From Halomonas sp. GD1P12 (GTDB lineage: Bacteria; Pseudomonadota; Gammaproteobacteria; Pseudomonadales; Halomonadaceae), in contig NZ_CP107007.1 of NCBI RefSeq assembly GCF_025725645.1, positions 2,418,001 through 2,482,000 of the forward strand: a DNA stretch of 64,000 nt, given 5' to 3'. The translations under genes were made by a program, and so were the position numbers. Below, one piece after another: positions 38,973 to 46,637 of this stretch (position 1 is its first letter; every line of letters begins with the position of its first letter). The notes under the pieces were generated by a model, which saw nothing but the letters and a program-made list of their open reading frames with translations, did not search any database and was not told the DNA's origin.

Positions 38973-40544
38973 ATGTCCAAGCCGATGCTGCTGGTCTTTG
39001 GCGACCAGCTGTCGCTATCGCTTCCGCTATTGCAAAACGCCCCGGAAAACGCCGTCGTGGCGCTTTGCGAGGTCAAGGAAGAAGCGCGCTACGTCCCCCA
39101 TCATATTCATAAGATCGGCCTGTTTCTGGCGGCGATGCGCCACTTCGCCAAAGCGCTCGAGGAGAAAGGCTTTCAAGTCGCCTACAGCCATCTCGACGAT
39201 GAGCAGAATACCCACTCGCTGCTCGAGGAAGCCGAGCGGCTCGCGCGCGCTCACGGCTGCGACGAGATCCACGCCACGCGCCCCGGCGAGTGGCGTCTAT
39301 GGGAGGCGATGCAGGATCGCCAGAGCGCTAAAATCCCATGGCTTCTCGGTGAGGACACGCGCTTTTTCACCACGCCGGACGAATTCGCCGAGTGGATCCG
39401 CGGGCGCAAGCAGCCGCGCATGGAGTACTTCTACCGCGAGCAGCGAAAACTCACCGGGCTTTTGATGAAAGACGGCGAGCCCGCCGGGGGCCAGTGGAAT
39501 TTCGATCACGACAACCGTGAGCCGTTGAAGGGGCAGAAAAGCTTTCCCACCCTGCCCCATCACCGCCAGGATGAGATCACCCAGGCGGCGCTTGCCGACG
39601 CCGAGCGTCACTTCGGTGATCACATGGGCAGCATCGATAACTTCAACCTGCCGGTCACGCGCCGCCAGGCACTGGCGGATCTCAAACACTTCATCGACGA
39701 GGCGCTGCCGGATTTCGGCCGCTATCAGGACGCGATCAGCGACAGCGACCCGCTGCTCTACCACTCACGGCTCTCTGCGGCCATGAACATCGGCCTGCTC
39801 TCGCCTCTGGAAGTGTGCGAGGCTGCTGAAAAAAGCTACCTCGAGGGCGAGGCGCCAATCAACGCCGTGGAAGGGTTCATCCGCCAGATACTGGGCTGGC
39901 GAGAGTACGTGCGCGGGCTCTACTGGACGCAGATGCCAGGCTACAAGCGCGAGAACCGGCTCAACTTTCGCCGCGAGCTGCCGGATTTCTACTGGGATGC
40001 GCAAACGGATATGCGCTGCATGAACCGCGCCATTCAAATGACCATCGACAACGCCTATGCCCACCACATTCAGCGGCTAATGGTGACGGGCAACTTCGCG
40101 CTTCTGTGCGGGGTCAAACCGGAGGCGCTGTGTGACTGGTACCTGGCGGTTTACGCCGATGCCAGCGAATGGGTGGAGCTTCCCAATACGCTTGGTATGG
40201 TGTTGCACGCCGACGGCGGCCTGATGGGCTCCAAACCCTACTGCGCGTCGGGCAAGTATATTGACCGCATGTCGGATCACTGCGCCAACTGCCGCTACTC
40301 GCCCAAACAGGTGACCGGCACCCACGCCTGCCCGTTCAACAGCCTCTACTGGCACTTTCTCGAGCAGAACGAGAAACGCCTGAGCCAGAACCCGCGCATG
40401 AAGCTGATTTACGGCTCTCTCAATAAAATGGGCGACGACAAGCGCGATGCGATTCGCCAGCAGGCCGAAAGCTTTCTGCGCAAGCTCTCGACCCGCCAGG
40501 GCTACGGCCAGAAACATCACACTCAAGGATACAAGAGCCATTAA
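38973..40544 (+). CDS. Iron-sulfur (6-4)-type bacterial cryptochrome/photolyase (FeS-BCP)
   Basis: About 523 residues of the PhrB/FeS-BCP class. It begins PMLLVFGDQLS and includes GGQWNFDHDNREPLKG and FIRQILGWREYVRGLYW. The four cysteines expected to bind a [4Fe-4S] cluster are present: LLCGVKP, DHCANC (two) and HACPFN. Members repair (6-4) photoproducts or act as photosensors. Starts at 38940, 38961 and 38973 are possible; I prefer 38973, which matches the family N-terminus and follows the inverted repeat. A DCC-family gene begins one base after the stop. Confidence 0.92.
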   Translation: MSKPMLLVFGDQLSLSLPLLQNAPENAVVALCEVKEEARYVPHHIHKIGLFLAAMRHFAKALEEKGFQVAYSHLDDEQNTHSLLEEAERLARAHGCDEIHATRPGEWRLWEAMQDRQSAKIPWLLGEDTRFFTTPDEFAEWIRGRKQPRMEYFYREQRKLTGLLMKDGEPAGGQWNFDHDNREPLKGQKSFPTLPHHRQDEITQAALADAERHFGDHMGSIDNFNLPVTRRQALADLKHFIDEALPDFGRYQDAISDSDPLLYHSRLSAAMNIGLLSPLEVCEAAEKSYLEGEAPINAVEGFIRQILGWREYVRGLYWTQMPGYKRENRLNFRRELPDFYWDAQTDMRCMNRAIQMTIDNAYAHHIQRLMVTGNFALLCGVKPEALCDWYLAVYADASEWVELPNTLGMVLHADGGLMGSKPYCASGKYIDRMSDHCANCRYSPKQVTGTHACPFNSLYWHFLEQNEKRLSQNPRMKLIYGSLNKMGDDKRDAIRQQAESFLRKLSTRQGYGQKHHTQGYKSH

Positions 40545-40545
40545 C

Positions 40546-40953
40546 GTGAACAGCCAACGCTTTGAAAGCCTCGACGCCCGCGCCCCGGTGACGCTCTACT
40601 ACGACGGCCACTGCCCGTTTTGCTTGAAGGAGGTGGCCTGGCTTGAAAAGCACCCGCGCCGAGCGCGTATCGAACTGGTGGACATTCAGGCCAGCACGTT
40701 CGACGCCGTCGCCCTGGGGCGCCCTTTCGAGGATCTGATGGGGAAACTGCACGTCAGGGATCAAAACGGGAAGTGGTACATCGGCATGGAAGCGAGCCGG
40801 GCCCTGTATGCGGTGCTGGGCTACCGGCGCATGGTGTGGGTTTCCTGCTTACCGGGCCTGCGCGGGGTGATGAATGCAGGCTACCGTTTGTTTGCCCGCT
40901 ACCGTGTACGGCTGGGGCGGTGGGTTGAAAGACGTAAGACGCGCTCGCGGTGA
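40546..40953 (+). CDS. DCC-family (DUF393) thiol-disulfide-like protein
   Basis: A 135-residue protein with the family hallmark YYDGHCPFC near residue 20 and a second conserved block (FEDLMGKLHVRDQNGKWYIGMEASRAL). DUF393 proteins resemble thiol-disulfide oxidoreductases, but their role is poorly defined. I chose GTG 40546, directly after the photolyase stop. The ribosome-binding site is weak, so translation probably depends on the upstream gene. Confidence 0.82.
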   Translation: MNSQRFESLDARAPVTLYYDGHCPFCLKEVAWLEKHPRRARIELVDIQASTFDAVALGRPFEDLMGKLHVRDQNGKWYIGMEASRALYAVLGYRRMVWVSCLPGLRGVMNAGYRLFARYRVRLGRWVERRKTRSR

Positions 40954-40968
40954 AAGACCAGCGCCGCG

Positions 40969-41271
40969 TTAGAAAACGAGCGGCATGCGCGAGGTCAAGG
41001 GTTCGCTGTAGTGCGCGTCGCGGCCGATCATCTCGTCGTGGGGCACGTGCTGGACCAGATACGCCCGGTGGATGTCGGCCCGCTTGAGTTCGAGATAGAC
41101 GTCGTCGAGCGAGCGAAACAGCATCGGCTTGCCCCGTTGGGTCAGCATATGGCGGCTGCCCTCGACATCCTCGAGCTCGACCTGATAAAAACGGCTGCCC
41201 GAGTGGGTAATCACCCGTATTTCGAAATTGCTGGAGCCTTCGACAAAGGTTTTCAGTTCGTTCAAATCCAT
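40969..41271 (-). CDS. DUF6482-family small protein
   Basis: A 100-residue protein: DLNELKTFVEGSSNFEIRVI, then YQVELEDVEGSRHMLTQRGKPMLFRSLDD and YLVQHVPHDEMIG. This matches a short family found in Pseudomonas and Halomonas, listed as DUF6482 as far as I recall. No known catalytic motif. The start has a GGAGAG site and a leader hairpin upstream. Confidence 0.65.
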   Translation of the reverse strand: MDLNELKTFVEGSSNFEIRVITHSGSRFYQVELEDVEGSRHMLTQRGKPMLFRSLDDVYLELKRADIHRAYLVQHVPHDEMIGRDAHYSEPLTSRMPLVF

Positions 41272-41292
41272 GAATCTCTCCTGTTATTAGTG

Positions 41293-41325
41293 GTCATGGG
41301 GCACAGCCTGACGCTTCCCCATGAC
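41293..41325 (-). promoter_or_regulatory. Hairpin in the leader of the DUF6482 gene
   Basis: The perfect 9-bp arms GTCATGGGG and CCCCATGAC flank 15 bases, ending about 10 bases before the GGAGAG ribosome-binding site. It may shape translation. On the plus strand it is followed by ATTTTTATT and so could also end rightward transcription. Confidence 0.4.
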
Positions 41326-41451
41326 ATTTTTATTACCCTATCAGGATAACAGTAGCGCAAATCGTGACGCTTCACTAAGGCGCTCGAGCGCTAACGTAAC
41401 AAAAGAGTGTTTTATCAGGAACCTGGCTTGCTGAAGAGCCCCAGGGCCTGC

Positions 41452-41748
41452 TTACTGATACTGGGAGGGGTCGATCGCCTTGCCCAGAGAGTTGCGGTCG
41501 ATCCAGTTGCCGCCCTTGGTCTCCTTGTAGCGAAACACCACCTTGTCGCCGATTTCCACGGGCAGCTCGCCGTCTTCGGTTTGATAGCTAAAGGCCTCGC
41601 CGTTGACCACCAGGTGGTAGCGGTAAAGATCCGGCATGCCCAGCCACTCCTTGAACGGCCCTTCGCGCTCGAGCGATTCGAGTTCACCCCGGCCTTCGAG
41701 CTTGGGAAGACGCTTCTTGTTGCCTCGCTTAAAACCACCACCAGCCAT
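41452..41748 (-). CDS. Conserved hypothetical small protein
   Basis: A 98-residue protein I do not recognise. It begins with a basic, Gly-rich stretch (AGGGFKRGNKKRLPKLEGRG) and ends with a beta-rich part (YHLVVNGEAFSYQTEDGELP, VEIGDKVVFRYKETKGGNW). No signal peptide or membrane helix. I chose ATG 41748, with GGAGCAG upstream; the frame is open to 41838, but that part looks non-coding. Confidence 0.6.
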   Translation of the reverse strand: MAGGGFKRGNKKRLPKLEGRGELESLEREGPFKEWLGMPDLYRYHLVVNGEAFSYQTEDGELPVEIGDKVVFRYKETKGGNWIDRNSLGKAIDPSQYQ

Positions 41749-41901
41749 GCGCTGCTCCTGTCGATTGAACGTTTGATCGAACGTGGCCACACCGGGATCA
41801 ATGGATGCCCTGGGTCGTGCTGGCCACGCCGACGTCACTTTACAAAGTCGGTTTTCACTTTAAAGGGGCGGCATTATACGGGCTGCGCCCCGCGGCTCAA
41901 G

Positions 41902-43287
41902 TCATTCGCCAAAGGCCTGGCCGTAGCTGTCCGGGGCCAGATCCTCGAAGCGGGTATATTTGCCGATGAACGCCATGTGGACCGTACCGATCGGACCGTT
42001 ACGCTGCTTGCCGATGATCAGCTCGGCGAGCCCCTGATTATCAGGGTTGTCCGGATTGTAGACCTCGTCGCGGTAGACGAAGGCGATGACGTCGGCGTCC
42101 TGCTCGATGGCGCCGGACTCACGCAGATCCGACATCACCGGGCGCTTGTTGGGGCGCTGCTCCAGCGAGCGGTTGAGCTGGGAAAGCGCGACCACCGGGC
42201 AGCCGAACTCTTTTGCCAATCCCTTGAGCGAGCGCGAGATTTCGGAGATCTCGCCGGTGCGGTTTTCCGAAAAGCCGGGGATCTGCATCAGCTGAAGGTA
42301 ATCGATCATGATCAGCGCCATGTTGCCGTGTTCGCGCACGACGCGACGAATCCGCGAGCGCATCTCGTTGGGCGAAAGCGCGGCAGTGTCATCGATGAAA
42401 AGCTGCTTGTCCTTTAGAAGATTCACCGCCGAGGTCAGCCGCGGCCAGTCTTCGTCCTCGAGCTGCCCCGAGCGCACGCGGGTCTGATCGATGCGCCCAA
42501 GCGACGACAGCATCCTGAGCATCAGCGACTCCGCGGGCATCTCCATGGAGAACACCATCACCGGCTTGTCGCTCGAGATCACCGCGTGCTCGACCAGGTT
42601 CATGGCGAAGGTGGTCTTGCCCATCGACGGGCGCCCGGCGATGATCACAAGGTCCGAAGGCTGCCAGCCCGAGGTCATCTCGTCGAGATCACGAAACCCG
42701 GATGAGAGCCCGGTCATCTCGCCTTTCATGTTGAAGAGCTCGTCGATACGGTCGACGGCCTTGGTCAAAAGCTCGCTCATGCCGATCGGACCGCCGGTCT
42801 TGGGGCGCTCCTCGGCAATCTGAAATACCAGCCGCTCGGCTTCGTTCAACAGCTCGTCGGCGGGCCGGCCCTGGGGCGAGAAAGCGCCATCGGCGATCTG
42901 GTTGGCCGCGCGAATCAGCTTTCTGAGCGTCGCCCGCTCGCGCACGATATCGGCGTAGGCGCGAATATTGCTCGCTGACGGCGTGTTGCGCGCAAGCTCG
43001 GCCAGAAACCCGAGCCCGCCAACGCTATCGAGCTGGTCGCGCGCTTCCAGCGCCTCGGAGAGCGTCACCACGTCCAGTGGCTGGCCAGACTCGGCCAGAT
43101 GAATCATGACGTTGAACACCAGCCGGTGCTCGTAGCGGTAGAAGTCATCCGCAGCCAGGCGCTCGGCGACGTTGTCCCAGGCCTGATTGTCGAGCATCAG
43201 CCCGCCAAGCACCGACTGCTCGGCCTCGAGCGAGTGCGGCGGAAGCTTCAGCGCCGCCGTTTCCTGATCCGCTGGGGACTCATCCAT
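41902..43287 (-). CDS. dnaB: Replicative DNA helicase DnaB
   Basis: A 461-residue hexameric helicase that unwinds DNA at the replication fork. It has an N-terminal domain (LPPHSLEAEQSVLGGLMLDN) and a RecA-like domain with Walker A AGRPSMGKTT, Walker B ALIMIDYLQLM, ALSQLNRSLEQR and SDLRESGAIEQDADVI. Length and order are normal; no intein is present. AAGGAG precedes the start. It lies downstream of the rplI cluster, as in many gammaproteobacteria. Confidence 0.97.
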   Translation of the reverse strand: MDESPADQETAALKLPPHSLEAEQSVLGGLMLDNQAWDNVAERLAADDFYRYEHRLVFNVMIHLAESGQPLDVVTLSEALEARDQLDSVGGLGFLAELARNTPSASNIRAYADIVRERATLRKLIRAANQIADGAFSPQGRPADELLNEAERLVFQIAEERPKTGGPIGMSELLTKAVDRIDELFNMKGEMTGLSSGFRDLDEMTSGWQPSDLVIIAGRPSMGKTTFAMNLVEHAVISSDKPVMVFSMEMPAESLMLRMLSSLGRIDQTRVRSGQLEDEDWPRLTSAVNLLKDKQLFIDDTAALSPNEMRSRIRRVVREHGNMALIMIDYLQLMQIPGFSENRTGEISEISRSLKGLAKEFGCPVVALSQLNRSLEQRPNKRPVMSDLRESGAIEQDADVIAFVYRDEVYNPDNPDNQGLAELIIGKQRNGPIGTVHMAFIGKYTRFEDLAPDSYGQAFGE

Positions 43288-43318
43288 CCCGGGCTCCTTT
43301 CAATAGCGTCTTACGCGG

Positions 43319-43351
43319 GCAATCGTACTACGCGTGCAATCGTACTACGCG
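43319..43351. repeat. 17-bp direct repeat upstream of dnaB
   Basis: GCAATCGTACTACGCGT occurs twice in tandem; the second copy lacks only the last base match. It lies 32 bp upstream of the dnaB start and could be a regulator site or a chance duplication. Confidence 0.5.
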
Positions 43352-43421
43352 GAGCCACTGATACGTGGCCCCATGTGACTCATGAGCCCGCCTGAGCGCT
43401 TACGCCCGGCGGTGCTGAAAA

Positions 43422-43452
43422 CGATTTTGCAAGGCAAGGCCTTGCAAAATCG
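43422..43452. repeat. Long palindrome between rplI and dnaB
   Basis: The perfect 13-bp arms CGATTTTGCAAGG and CCTTGCAAAATCG are separated by five bases. It lies in the 310-bp gap between dnaB and rplI (43288-43597), which otherwise holds the direct repeat and the rplI terminator. Role unknown. Confidence 0.55.
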
Positions 43453-43534
43453 ACTCCCTTGCGTGCCTTAAGCGGCACAAACACGAGGCTCAATACGAGT
43501 CAAAAACACGAATCAAAAACGTTATTCAAAAACA

Positions 43535-43560
43535 AAGGGCGCGGGATAACCCGCGCCCTT
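43535..43560 (-). terminator. Rho-independent terminator after rplI
   Basis: The 11-bp arms AAGGGCGCGGG and CCCGCGCCCTT have an ATAA loop, followed on the leftward strand by TTTGTTTTTG. It lies about 40 bp after the rplI stop and closes the rpsF-rplI operon. Confidence 0.88.
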
Positions 43561-43597
43561 TTCGGCGTCACCGGAGGTGGCAAAGCATCCGTCGGGA

Positions 43598-44044
43598 TTA
43601 CTCTGCAACCACCACTACGCGTACGGTTGCATCCACTTCGGCATGCAGGTGCAGGGCAATGTCGTATTCGCCGGTTTGACGAATCGGGCCCTCGGGCATG
43701 CGAACTTCGCTCTTGGCCACTTCGATGCCGGCAGAGGAGATCGCATCGGCCAGATCGCGCGGACCGATCGAGCCAAACAGCTTGCCTTCGTCGCCCGCTT
43801 TGGAGACCAGCGACAGTTCGATGTCGTTGAGCTGCTCGGCGCGCGCTTCGGCTTCTGATTTACGCTCGGCGGCTTGAGCTTCGAGCTCGGCACGCTGCGC
43901 TTCGAACGCTTCAACGTTCTCTTTGGTCGCCGGTACGGCCAGGCCGTACGGTACCAGGTAGTTACGACCGTAACCGGGCTTCACAGTGACCTTGTCACCC
44001 AGGCCGCCCAGCTTACCAATCTTGTCGAGCAGAATGACTTCCAT
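43598..44044 (-). CDS. rplI: 50S ribosomal protein L9
   Basis: A 148-residue protein. The N-terminal rRNA-binding domain reads [32 protein letters not shown], then a long charged helix (residues ~45-75) and a C-terminal domain with [14 protein letters not shown]. Family-typical length. Last gene of the rpsF-rpsR cluster. Confidence 0.97.
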   Translation of the reverse strand: MEVILLDKIGKLGGLGDKVTVKPGYGRNYLVPYGLAVPATKENVEAFEAQRAELEAQAAERKSEAEARAEQLNDIELSLVSKAGDEGKLFGSIGPRDLADAISSAGIEVAKSEVRMPEGPIRQTGEYDIALHLHAEVDATVRVVVVAE

Positions 44045-44059
44045 CTCGTAAACCTCTAG

Positions 44060-44914
44060 TCAATTGCTGCGGGTAAGGCGTGCGCGAACGTTCGCGAAAG
44101 TATCAATCAGCCCCAACAGCAGCACAATGAGAATCGTGGGCAAGGTTGTGATCAGCAGCACATAAAATACCGCCAGCCACAGCCCGTTCATCCCCTTTAG
44201 TCCAATAAATCCGTGCACTAACGCAATGCCAGCCACCAACAGCGGCACCCAGCCAACGATCAAAAGCGCCTCGCCGCCCAGCAAAAGCCCCACCACGCCA
44301 AGAATCGCCAACAGCGCGAACTCTTTAGGGCTCAAGCGCAGCGCGTGAAACTCTTCACGAAAGCCGCCCGGGTTATAGAGCCCGGCCTGCCAGCTGCGCC
44401 CCAGGGCCAGACAGGCGATCGATGCCAGCAGCACGATCAGACCGGTGACCCCACCGACGACCAATGCGGCCAGCGCCTCGGTGTCGTAGCCCTGGCGGGC
44501 GAACTCGGTGAGCATGTTGTCCACCTCTACCGAGCTCTGCCTGAGCTGCTCGAGCATCAGCTCCGACCCACCGGGCAGGCTGAAAATCCCGAGCTGGATC
44601 ATGAAGGCCGACGCCAGCGTGCCGACGATCAGCGCTTCGCTCCAACGCATCCGCTCGCGCAGAATGACGGCCATGAGCGTGACCAGCAACACACTTGCCA
44701 GCGGAATCACGTCGCCCTGCACCCACCAAAAACCGGCGGGGATGGCGGCGGCGAGAATCACCGGCAGCGCCGGGGCGAACCCGCGACGCAGTGTCACTAA
44801 GGCGGCAATGGCGGCTCCCAACCAAAAAAGCCAAGGCACGAGCGTTGCAAGCGACGCCACGCCAACGGCGTAGGGCGTTTTTTGCATCAGCCATCGTGCT
44901 AGTGCCAGCATCAC
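44060..44914 (-). CDS. Polytopic membrane protein between rpsR and rplI (DUF2232/YybS-like)
   Basis: A 284-residue protein with about eight hydrophobic helices. A periplasmic or cytoplasmic loop (SVEVDNMLTEFARQGYDTE) sits in the middle, and LYNPGGFREEFHALRLSP precedes the last helices. The position between S18 and L9 genes and the pattern match a conserved membrane protein of gammaproteobacteria. Function not known. Confidence 0.75.
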   Translation of the reverse strand: MMLALARWLMQKTPYAVGVASLATLVPWLFWLGAAIAALVTLRRGFAPALPVILAAAIPAGFWWVQGDVIPLASVLLVTLMAVILRERMRWSEALIVGTLASAFMIQLGIFSLPGGSELMLEQLRQSSVEVDNMLTEFARQGYDTEALAALVVGGVTGLIVLLASIACLALGRSWQAGLYNPGGFREEFHALRLSPKEFALLAILGVVGLLLGGEALLIVGWVPLLVAGIALVHGFIGLKGMNGLWLAVFYVLLITTLPTILIVLLLGLIDTFANVRARLTRSN

Positions 44915-44923
44915 GTCAAGTGC

Positions 44924-45151
44924 TTACTGGTGGCTATCGGAATAGGGCAGTAGTGCCAGGTAGCGCGAACGCTTGATCGCGGTCGCCAGCTGGCGCTGGT
45001 AGCGTGCTTTAGTACCGGTGATACGGCTTGGAACGATCTTGCCGGTTTCGGTGATGTAAGCCTTCAGCGTGTCCAGATCCTTGTAGTCGATCTGCTTGAC
45101 GCCTTCAGCGGTGAAGCGGCAAAACTTACGGCGACGGAAAAAACGTGCCAT
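44924..45151 (-). CDS. rpsR: 30S ribosomal protein S18
   Basis: A 75-residue protein with the family core [40 protein letters not shown] and [21 protein letters not shown] precedes the start. Confidence 0.97.
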   Translation of the reverse strand: MARFFRRRKFCRFTAEGVKQIDYKDLDTLKAYITETGKIVPSRITGTKARYQRQLATAIKRSRYLALLPYSDSHQ

Positions 45152-45185
45152 GGAGTAGCTCCTTTAATACGTGCGGTGAATAAAC

Positions 45186-45593
45186 TTAGGCAGTTTCTTC
45201 GGTTTCTGCTTCGGAGTCGGCATCGACGTCAGAATCGTTGCGCGGCTTGTCTTCGCGACGCGGACGCTTCTCTTCTGCCGGCTTCATCATCGGCGAGGCT
45301 TCGGTGACCGCTTCCTTGCAGCGGACCACGAGGCTACGGATGATGGCATCGTTGAAACGGAAGATGTTTTCGATCTCTTCCAGAGTTTCACCGGTGCACT
45401 CGACGTTCATCAGCACGTAGTGAGCCTTGTGGATCTTGTTGATCGGGTAAGCCAGGTGACGACGGCCCCAATCTTCAAGGCGATGCACGGTGCCCGAATT
45501 TTCGGTCACGATGCTGGTGTAGCGCTCGACCATAGCCGGCACTTGCTCGCTCTGATCCGGGTGGACCATAAACACGATTTCATAATGACGCAT
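45186..45593 (-). CDS. rpsF: 30S ribosomal protein S6
   Basis: A 135-residue protein starting [19 protein letters not shown], with [21 protein letters not shown]. The C-terminal tail is long and charged ([22 protein letters not shown]), as in other proteobacteria with an S6 tail. I chose ATG 45593 (AAGGAG upstream). First gene of the cluster, with a 229-bp gap to rlmB that should hold the promoter. Confidence 0.97.
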   Translation of the reverse strand: MRHYEIVFMVHPDQSEQVPAMVERYTSIVTENSGTVHRLEDWGRRHLAYPINKIHKAHYVLMNVECTGETLEEIENIFRFNDAIIRSLVVRCKEAVTEASPMMKPAEEKRPRREDKPRNDSDVDADSEAETEETA

Positions 45594-45822
45594 GGAATCT
45601 CCTTGCGGTTTGACAGCTTCCGGTGCGCGCCGCTCGGGCTTGGCAGGGAAGCAAGGAGTTAACTGAATGCCTTTCGCCAACGCGCTTCTAATATCGTGGG
45701 GGCCACGATGAAGCGCCGATTAGTCGCCTGGGCATCAAGCAGAACTTTCATTGGTGTGAGGGAAAAACCCTCAAGGCGCCCGCAACGAATAAACGGGCGA
45801 GCGCATTTTAGAAGCGTTGAGG

Positions 45823-46635
45823 TCAACTTGCAAGCTGGCGCTGGCGAACCGCCTCGAACAGACAAATCCCTGCGGCGACCGAGACGTTCAGGCTGGACAC
45901 CTGGCCGGCCATGGGCAGTTTCGCCAGATGATCGCAGCCTTCGCGAGTCAGCCTTCGCATGCCCTTGCCTTCGGCGCCCATGACCAGCGCCGTGGGGCCC
46001 TTGAAGTCGAGCTCATAAAGCGAAGCGTCGGCCTCCCCGGCGGTGCCGGTGATCCAGACGTTGAACTCCTTGAGCTTTTCAAGCGTGCGGGAAAGATTGG
46101 TGACCTGATAGACCGGCACGACCTCCGCCGCGCCGCAGGCAACCTTGCGTACCGTGGCGTTCAGCGGTGCGGCGTTGTCTTTCGCCACGATCACGCCGTG
46201 GGCGCCAGCGGCATCGGCGCTACGCAGGCACGCGCCGAAGTTGTGCACGTCAGTCACGCCATCGAGCACGAGCAGAAGCGGTGGCGCGGCCTGATTCCAG
46301 GCGCGCAGCTTGAGCCAGAGCGACTCCTCCCCTTCCGCCGTCAGCGGCGCGCAAAACGCCACCACGCCCTGATGAGCGGCGCCGGCAGTGAGCTGGTCGA
46401 GAAGCTCTCGCGGCTGCTCCTTGAGCCGAGCGCCCTGGGTACGGGCGCGCTCGATCAAAAGGTTCAAGCGCTTACCCGCGCCCTGCTGAATCCAAAGCTC
46501 GCGAGGCGCCTCGCCCCGCTCCAGCAGACTTTCGAGGGCGTGAACACCGTACACCTGGTCGAGGCCTTCCGGCACTGGCACCGGCGGCGCGCTGCGCTGG
46601 CCGCCGCGCGTACCGCGCCTAGACGATGACTTCAT
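45823..46635 (-). CDS. rlmB: 23S rRNA (guanosine2251-2'-O)-methyltransferase RlmB
   Basis: A 270-residue SPOUT enzyme. It has an N-terminal substrate-binding part (VYGVHALESLLERG) and the knotted domain with LLVLDGVTDVHNFGACLRSADAAG, ALVMGAEGKGMRRL and LPMAGQVSSLNVSVAAGI. It starts two bases after the rnr stop, the usual rnr-rlmB operon. Confidence 0.95.
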   Translation of the reverse strand: MKSSSRRGTRGGQRSAPPVPVPEGLDQVYGVHALESLLERGEAPRELWIQQGAGKRLNLLIERARTQGARLKEQPRELLDQLTAGAAHQGVVAFCAPLTAEGEESLWLKLRAWNQAAPPLLLVLDGVTDVHNFGACLRSADAAGAHGVIVAKDNAAPLNATVRKVACGAAEVVPVYQVTNLSRTLEKLKEFNVWITGTAGEADASLYELDFKGPTALVMGAEGKGMRRLTREGCDHLAKLPMAGQVSSLNVSVAAGICLFEAVRQRQLAS

Positions 46636-46637
46636 CC

